Shown one piece after another: positions 58,879 through 64,000 of a stretch of 64,000 bases of DNA (the stretch's first letter is position 1; every line of letters starts with the position of its first letter). The notes below the pieces were generated by a model, which had not been told where the DNA came from, searched no databases, and saw only the letters and a program-made list of their open reading frames with translations. The translations under genes and the position numbers were made by a program. This stretch comes from Drechslerella dactyloides (lineage: Eukaryota; Ascomycota; Orbiliomycetes; Orbiliales; Orbiliaceae), in contig JAGTWJ010000002.1 in the NCBI GenBank assembly GCA_020064725.1, forward strand, positions 4,030,001-4,094,000, in the 5' to 3' direction.

Positions 58879-59963
58879 GCGGCCAATCTGGACGTCGTCT
58901 ACAGCACGCGACGATGAGTGTCTGCGGCGCCAGCTACATACACTTATCACTTGTCTGGTCTGAAAACAAGGCTAACATATTACCACTTCTGCTCCTTGCA
59001 ATAACTGCCCCCCCCCTCCTATTGTCTTCTTATCGAAACAAGCCCTGTGTCTGTTTTCACTTTGTTTCGCGCAATTTCCTTTGATATTACACTGCCACTA
59101 CCCTTTCCTCTGCAATTCCGGACTACTACAGTGAAGTCCTCGATCTTATTCTATGTGCTTATTAGCGTGCATGCCTAATGGGGTTGTCCTGGTTTGATCC
59201 TTTGATGTTTCTCCTCTTTCCCTACCTCTCTCGACGCCCTTTCCTTTGATGAATTTGTCTGCCCGTCTCCCTTCTCTTTCCCCAGTCATAATATTATACT
59301 ATCAATCGGCGCTTTCGGAGGCTGCAATACATGAATGTTTGTCCCTTTCCTACCAATATTTGCTTCTCGAGTTATAGCTACTACCCCCCCCTTAGAAACT
59401 TACCCGACCGCCCACCAAAAATGAATACCGTTCCGTAAGAGACCTGGGCAGTCGAATCAAGTAGCACTGGCCAGCCCTGCTGTCAGGACGTTGTGACGTA
59501 GCACAAGTGTGTGCTGTACTAAGAAGTAAAACGACCGGGCTTCCCGAGCGCCAAGGCTCTGGGAGATCGTGTCGACAAGGATCTCGGGCGCGGTTCCGGG
59601 GCCAACGCTCAGGCAAAACGTCTTGGGCTTCTGCCCGTGTGAGTGTGAGCACAGCTTGCTCGAATCCGTGCATAGCGGCCGTCGACCGTTGTTATTTGCC
59701 ATCATCACCATCACTACGCAGAATCACCGCCGAGTGGTCCCTCTCCTTCCGTCCCAGCTCGTAAACGGAGACCGCCCCTCCCGCTCCCTTTACATCTCAT
59801 CCCGCCCTCCCCACGCTTCCCTACCGCTAGCCAAGCTTCCACGGTCCTACACCACACGGAGACACGGCCGGACCTGCGCGACAGGCGGACGCACAACCGC
59901 AACGAACCGCAGATTCAAGCATTCCTACGACACAGCGTCGATACACGGCTGTTGTTGCCCGCG
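58879..59963. other. cdc34 - ppt1 spacer
   Basis: Pyrimidine-rich 3' UTR sequence with two C runs (near 59007 and 59385), then a GC-richer promoter and leader for the next gene. No gene is recognised. Confidence 0.55.
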
Positions 59964-61782
59964 ATGGCGTCTTCCAAGGAGGAGGCCGCCGCCCTCAAAG
60001 ATAAAGGCAATGCAGCCTTTGCCAGCAAGGACTGGAACGAGGCGATCAGCCTGTATTCCCAGGCGATCGAACTGGACGCCACCGTCCCCGCGTACTTTTC
60101 CAATCGGGCACAGGTTCGATAAATTTTTACCCCGCTACGATATCGAACGATGCATCAGACTGCTAAGCTGTCGATTGGTCGATCTTGTAGGCGTACATCA
60201 AGACTGAAGCCTACGGCTATGCCATCGCCGATGCAACGAAGGCGCTCGAATTGGATCCGAACTTTGTCAAGGTATGATGGTTATCGCGTCCGATTATGCA
60301 TGTGCGTCATGATGCTAAAGATCCCATCACTCGTAGGCGTACTACAGGCGCGCCTTGGCGAACACCGCGATATTGAAACCGAAGGAAGCCTTAAAGGACT
60401 TCAGGACGGTTGTCAAGAAGGGTATTGGATCTATACGCGGTAGAAGCGAAGCGAAGAAGAGTGCATGCTGAGAATATCGGGGATATAATAGTGCCGAATA
60501 ACCAAGATGCGCGATTGAAGTTGCTGGAATGCGAGAAGATGGTTCAGAAGGCGGAGTTTCTGAAAGCCATAGAAGTTGGAGAGCCGCCCTCTGCCGCCGA
60601 GGGACTGGACGTTGACGGAATTGGTGTGTACCACGAGGCATCCTTCCATGCATCCAAGCTGCTCAGCGCTGACCACTCTTTGAAACCTAATAGCTGTCGA
60701 GGATTCGTACGACGGCGTCCATCTCGGCGACGAAATGACCCTCGAATTTGTCAAAGACCTCACAGAGCGCTTCAAGAATGGAAAGAAGTTGCACAAAAAG
60801 TTCGTGTTTCGAATCATCCTCAAATGCAAGGAGATCTTCTACGCGGAGCCGACGATGCCCGAGGTCTCCGTCGAGTCCGGTAACACACTCACCATCTGCG
60901 GTGACACTCATGGGCAATATTTCGATCTGTTGGAGATATTCGGCAAAAACGGCTATCCCAGCGAGAAGCACGCGTACCTCTTCAATGGCGACTTTGTCGA
61001 CCGTGGCAGCTGGTCGACAGAGATCGCGCTGTTGCTGTTCGCCTACAAGTGGCTCTACCCGAAGGGCTTCTTCATCAACAGGGGGAACCATGAAGCTGAC
61101 CAAATGAACAAGGTCTACGGTTTCGAAGGTTCGTGCACACGTCCATCTAGCACCTACTCATGTATCCTTCCTTCCATCAATCAATACATCCACGCACGAG
61201 CTAAAATCACCTCTTGTGTATTTTCTAGGAGAGTGCAAGGCGAAGTACACAGAACGTGTCTACAAGCTCTTCTCCGAAACCTTCTCCGCCCTCCCACTCG
61301 CCCACCTCATCGGCTCCAAATACCTTGTCCTCCACGGCGGCCTCTTCTCGGACGACAAGTACACTCTCGACGACATCCGCAAGCTGGACCGCCACTCGCA
61401 ACGCCAGCCCGGCAACGAGGGACTGATGATGGAAATGCTCTGGACAGACCCGCAAACGGAGCCCGGCCGCGGCCCATCGAAGCGCGGGGTCGGCCTGCAA
61501 TTCGGGCCTGACGTTACGAAACGCTTCTGCGAGAGGAACGGCCTGGAGGCCGTCATCCGCAGCCACGAGGTCCGCATGGGCGGGTACGAGGAGGAGCACG
61601 ACGGGCGATGCATCACCGTCTTCAGCGCGCCGAATTACTGCGACTCAACCGGGAACAAGGGAGCGTACATCAACGTCGGATCAGACTACAAGCTGACGTT
61701 CGAGACGTTCGACGCCGTCCCGCACCCGAACATCAAGCCGATGGCGTACGCCCAGAATTCGCTCATGCAAATGATGGCATAA
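59964..61782 (+). CDS. ppt1: Serine/threonine phosphatase PP5 (Ppt1) with TPR domain
   Basis: PPP-family phosphatase that binds Hsp90 through its TPRs and dephosphorylates Hsp90 and co-chaperones. Exons are 59964-60113, 60191-60271, 60337-60421, 60492-60623, 60694-61128 and 61229-61782, giving 478 aa. Three TPR repeats fill residues about 8-115 (AAALKDKGNAAFASKDWNEA, AYIKTEAYGYAIADATKALE, AYYRRALANTAILKPKEALK). The linker is followed by the catalytic domain with GDTHGQYFDLLEIF, GDFVDRGSWSTE, RGNHE, HGGLF and ITVFSAPNYCD. These contain all metal-binding and catalytic residues. Introns 1-3 split the TPR region between repeats. The start follows a short leader and is the first suitable ATG. Confidence 0.95.
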
Positions 61783-63149
61783 CGCGATCGCACTTGACGC
61801 AAACAAAAACTAACCAAGCTAACGAGAGATGAATGGATAGATCAGCAGCATAGGGGTGCGTGCGTGCATGCGCGTAGAGATTTATGATGAGTGTCGGCCG
61901 CGGGCTCTCGTGTAACATATGATTGTGGGTGTGGGCATTATGCATACGTGCTCATCTGTTTTCTTCATATCTCCTGTTTCTTTTCTACCTGTCATGCATT
62001 TGAGACTAGCGGCCGACTCGACGAGTTTCATACGCTGGTTTCTTCATTCTCTTCAATTCTTGTGATGGGGGTTTTTTCCTTTTTAGGTAACTATTGTACT
62101 TTGTATAATCTCCATAGCCGGGAGCTGGTCAGATATCGATCCCGAAAAATTCATGTTGTGAACTCACGAGCATGTTCTAAATAAACAATGATAAAAAGTG
62201 ACTCAAGTACTAGCTAGCAAAGCATATAATATATGCTTTCGATATCCTCAAGTAAGTAACTTTGTAGTTTTATAAATGGCACTTGTAGCTATTTGGGGGC
62301 CAATACCATCGCATAGTTAGACCCGTACCAAAATTCATACGAGCTGGCTTGCAGGACGAACAACCGGTAAGAATTCTAGAATGCGCGTATAATCGTATGT
62401 CGCAAGGCATTGTGACGGTAGACTTGTTTGATACGTTAACGTGAAATTTATGATCCGAGTACATATACTGGAAATCACGCTTCAGAACCGACATAAATGT
62501 CTCTTATATAGTGATAATAAAGTGATCAGATTATATAAGTAGCTTTCATATTCGATAGAAATGGACAATATATTCTGTCAAAATGTGGCGTTTGATTCGT
62601 TCATTCAGTCAGTCATGTCTTATGTACTTGGATCACAAAACACGCGCATGATGGCAAACAGACCGTCGTGAAGATAACGAAAATTCCAAGGGAGATGGGG
62701 GAAGAGGAGAGCTTCAAAGGGGTAAGTTGCAGTGGGAAGGGTAGAGGGTAAGGGCTTGCTTGCTGGATTATTGCAACAAAGATAGAATGCATGTATGCAA
62801 CAGCCATAAAACGGCCAAAAAAAAAAGGCGTCCAGCTTGCGAGACAAGGCCAAAACCTAAAAATGTCAAGATAATGATACGACAATCGCGACTCCGGAAA
62901 ATAACAAGAGTAGTCCACCACTTTCAGATCCTACTACTCCGCAAAACGCCCGCTTCAAGGTGTAAAGTAATGCAAGAAGGAAAGATACAAGGAGAAATAA
63001 AGCGAGTAGTGCACCAAGCACAGACTCCAGTAGAAACGCCTAAAACAGGCTTTTATGCGATGGAAAGTAAAAGTAAACAAATAATCGAAATCGAGCAGGA
63101 TGAGCAATCAACGCTGGCGGAGATGGCAAGGTAAGGAGAAGACGGCGTC
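61783..63149. other. Convergent 3' interval
   Basis: Between the ppt1 stop and the stop of the right-edge gene. AT-rich, with one copy of dispersed repeat family 1. No gene is supported. Confidence 0.55.
62825..62849 (+). repeat. Short dispersed repeat, family 1, copy 4
   Basis: Reads AAGGCGTCCAGCTTGCGAGA followed by CAAGG, nearly identical to the copy at 44016 and to the complement of the copy at 1919. Confidence 0.5.
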
Positions 63150-64000
63150 TCAGTTCCTAGCTTCCTTATTCGCGGCCTTCATCCTCGCCTTCATCTCTGC
63201 CATTTTGGCGGCTGCGAGCTGCCGCCGTGCGTCTGTGTCGGACGGGCTCGCCTTGGTCGCGGTGATGGCGACGCCCGTTGCAGTAGTATCAGAGGTGGCA
63301 GCCGCGGCCGTAGTCTTGAGGAGCGCGGGATTAGCGCCCATGTCGAAGGCGCTGGGTTTCCTAATGATCTTGGTGTTAACAAGATTCCGAAGGCTCGTCA
63401 AGCTGCCTCGTCTGTCGGGCGTCTTTTCAAAGTTGAACATTTTCGGCATCGGGCTCGTCGTTGAGCGGCGCACACGGAATGTTTCGTTATCCGTGTCGTA
63501 TTTGGGTGGTCCTGGGTCAGCCATAGGCTTCTTCCTTGGAGTTTCTTCACTAGTCCGAGGCCGGTCGGTGCTAGCGGATTTTATTCCGATTTGTTTGTTG
63601 CCGTTTATCAGATCTTCCTTGCTCCTTCGAACAGCCGGTTTGTTGATAGCCTTCAATTTGTCTAGGTCGATGTCTGACATTGAGCCCATGGTTGGGGAGA
63701 ACGGTGGTAGGGAAAGGTCAGTGCTCTCCAGTTGGTCCATTATCTCTTTTTCAGTCATAATCGGGGTTCTCGATAGGGTGGGTTTGCGAGGGTTTGGTGT
63801 ACTCTTGATCGGGGAGAATGGTTTCGGTGCGGGCTTGAAGTCGTCAGGTTTCGATTGACCGGGGAGTGGAGCACTAGAATCACCCTCGTCTTCCTCTCGT
63901 AATGTTTCATCAATGGCTGGGATAACATCTCGGATTCTGGGGAGCGGAGCAGGGTTGGAAAAGATGCCACCGATTTGAGGCTTGCTGTCAACCAAATTGA
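63150..64000 (-). CDS. Unidentified protein, C-terminal part, cut by window edge
   Basis: The minus-strand frame is open to the last bases of the window, so the start lies outside. The visible 283 or so codons encode a low-complexity, mostly disordered protein with many Ser-Pro/Thr-Pro sites in basic context (F-S-P-I-K-S-T-P-N-P-R-K-P, T-P-R-K-K-P, S-P-M-P-K, T-P-D-R-R). A short helical L-D-K-L-K-A-I-N-K motif and an Ala/Lys/Met-rich helical C-terminus also occur. The composition suggests a cyclin-dependent-kinase-type phosphorylation substrate, perhaps linked to cell division, but this is inference only. No domain is recognised. Confidence 0.6.
   Translation of the reverse strand, partial: NLVDSKPQIGGIFSNPAPLPRIRDVIPAIDETLREEDEGDSSAPLPGQSKPDDFKPAPKPFSPIKSTPNPRKPTLSRTPIMTEKEIMDQLESTDLSLPPFSPTMGSMSDIDLDKLKAINKPAVRRSKEDLINGNKQIGIKSASTDRPRTSEETPRKKPMADPGPPKYDTDNETFRVRRSTTSPMPKMFNFEKTPDRRGSLTSLRNLVNTKIIRKPSAFDMGANPALLKTTAAAATSDTTATGVAITATKASPSDTDARRQLAAAKMAEMKARMKAANKEARN

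Noticed and set aside
62613..62921. A minus-strand frame containing C-L-A-S-W-T-P-F-F
   Set aside because: The phrase comes from dispersed repeat family 1 read in frame; similar phrases appear at the other copies, so this is a repeat and not a gene.
1..64000. CRISPR arrays, prophage or bacterial operons
   Set aside because: Spliceosomal introns throughout and eukaryotic gene content; no direct-repeat/spacer array is visible.

Overview
The window is nuclear DNA of a filamentous ascomycete (Pezizomycotina). This rests on short GT-AG introns (mostly 50-100 nt) with CTAAC/CTGAC-type branch sites, compact intron-rich genes with GC-rich third positions, and the protein set: fungal Cwc2, Pbn1, Ssp1/CmkC-type kinase, Sat4/Hal4-type kinase, FUN14-type protein and Bet5. 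I cannot assign a genus. Exon models were derived by hand from splice signals, reading frame and family conservation. Every complete model given has a coding length divisible by three.

Layout. 1-2.85 kb: AT-rich gene-free DNA with short repeat relics. 3.1-6.5 kb: convergent cwc2 (spliceosome) and ELP3 (tRNA wobble modification). 6.5-8.3 kb: one doubtful small ORF. 8.3-12.6 kb: P5B ATPase of the Ypk9/ATP13A2 type. 14.35 kb: intron-containing elongator tRNA-Met. 14.9-21.3 kb: a SETD6/Rkm4-like SET protein, PBN1 (GPI anchor synthesis) and, divergently, a CaMKK-like kinase. 21.3-30.6 kb: a 9.4-kb stretch with no recognisable gene, rich in AGCTAGCT-like palindromes. 30.6-32.4 kb: Sat4/Hal4-type kinase with a probable 5' UTR intron. 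32.4-36.1 kb: gene-free, with microsatellites. 36.1-39.4 kb: a SARAF-like membrane protein and a FUN14 protein. 39.6-47.0 kb: three tandem same-strand paralogues encoding secreted cysteine-patterned proteins. They are separated by AT-rich DNA carrying the same short repeats as the left edge. 48.9-64 kb: dense housekeeping genes: bet5 (TRAPP), fap7 (ribosome assembly), ham1/ITPase, a ZUP1/UfSP-type peptidase, cdc34-type E2, ppt1/PP5 and the C-terminal part of an unidentified gene cut by the window edge.

The most interesting part is the 39.6-47.0 kb island. The three proteins have little overall identity but share a signal peptide, a Kex2-type Lys-Arg site, an eight-cysteine scaffold with partly invariant spacing, a phase-1 intron at exactly the same place just before the last CxC, and short C-terminal motifs (an E-G-P/R motif and an L-L-x-L-D motif). 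I do not recognise the family. It looks like a locally duplicated secreted or effector-like family in a repeat-rich accessory pocket between conserved genes.
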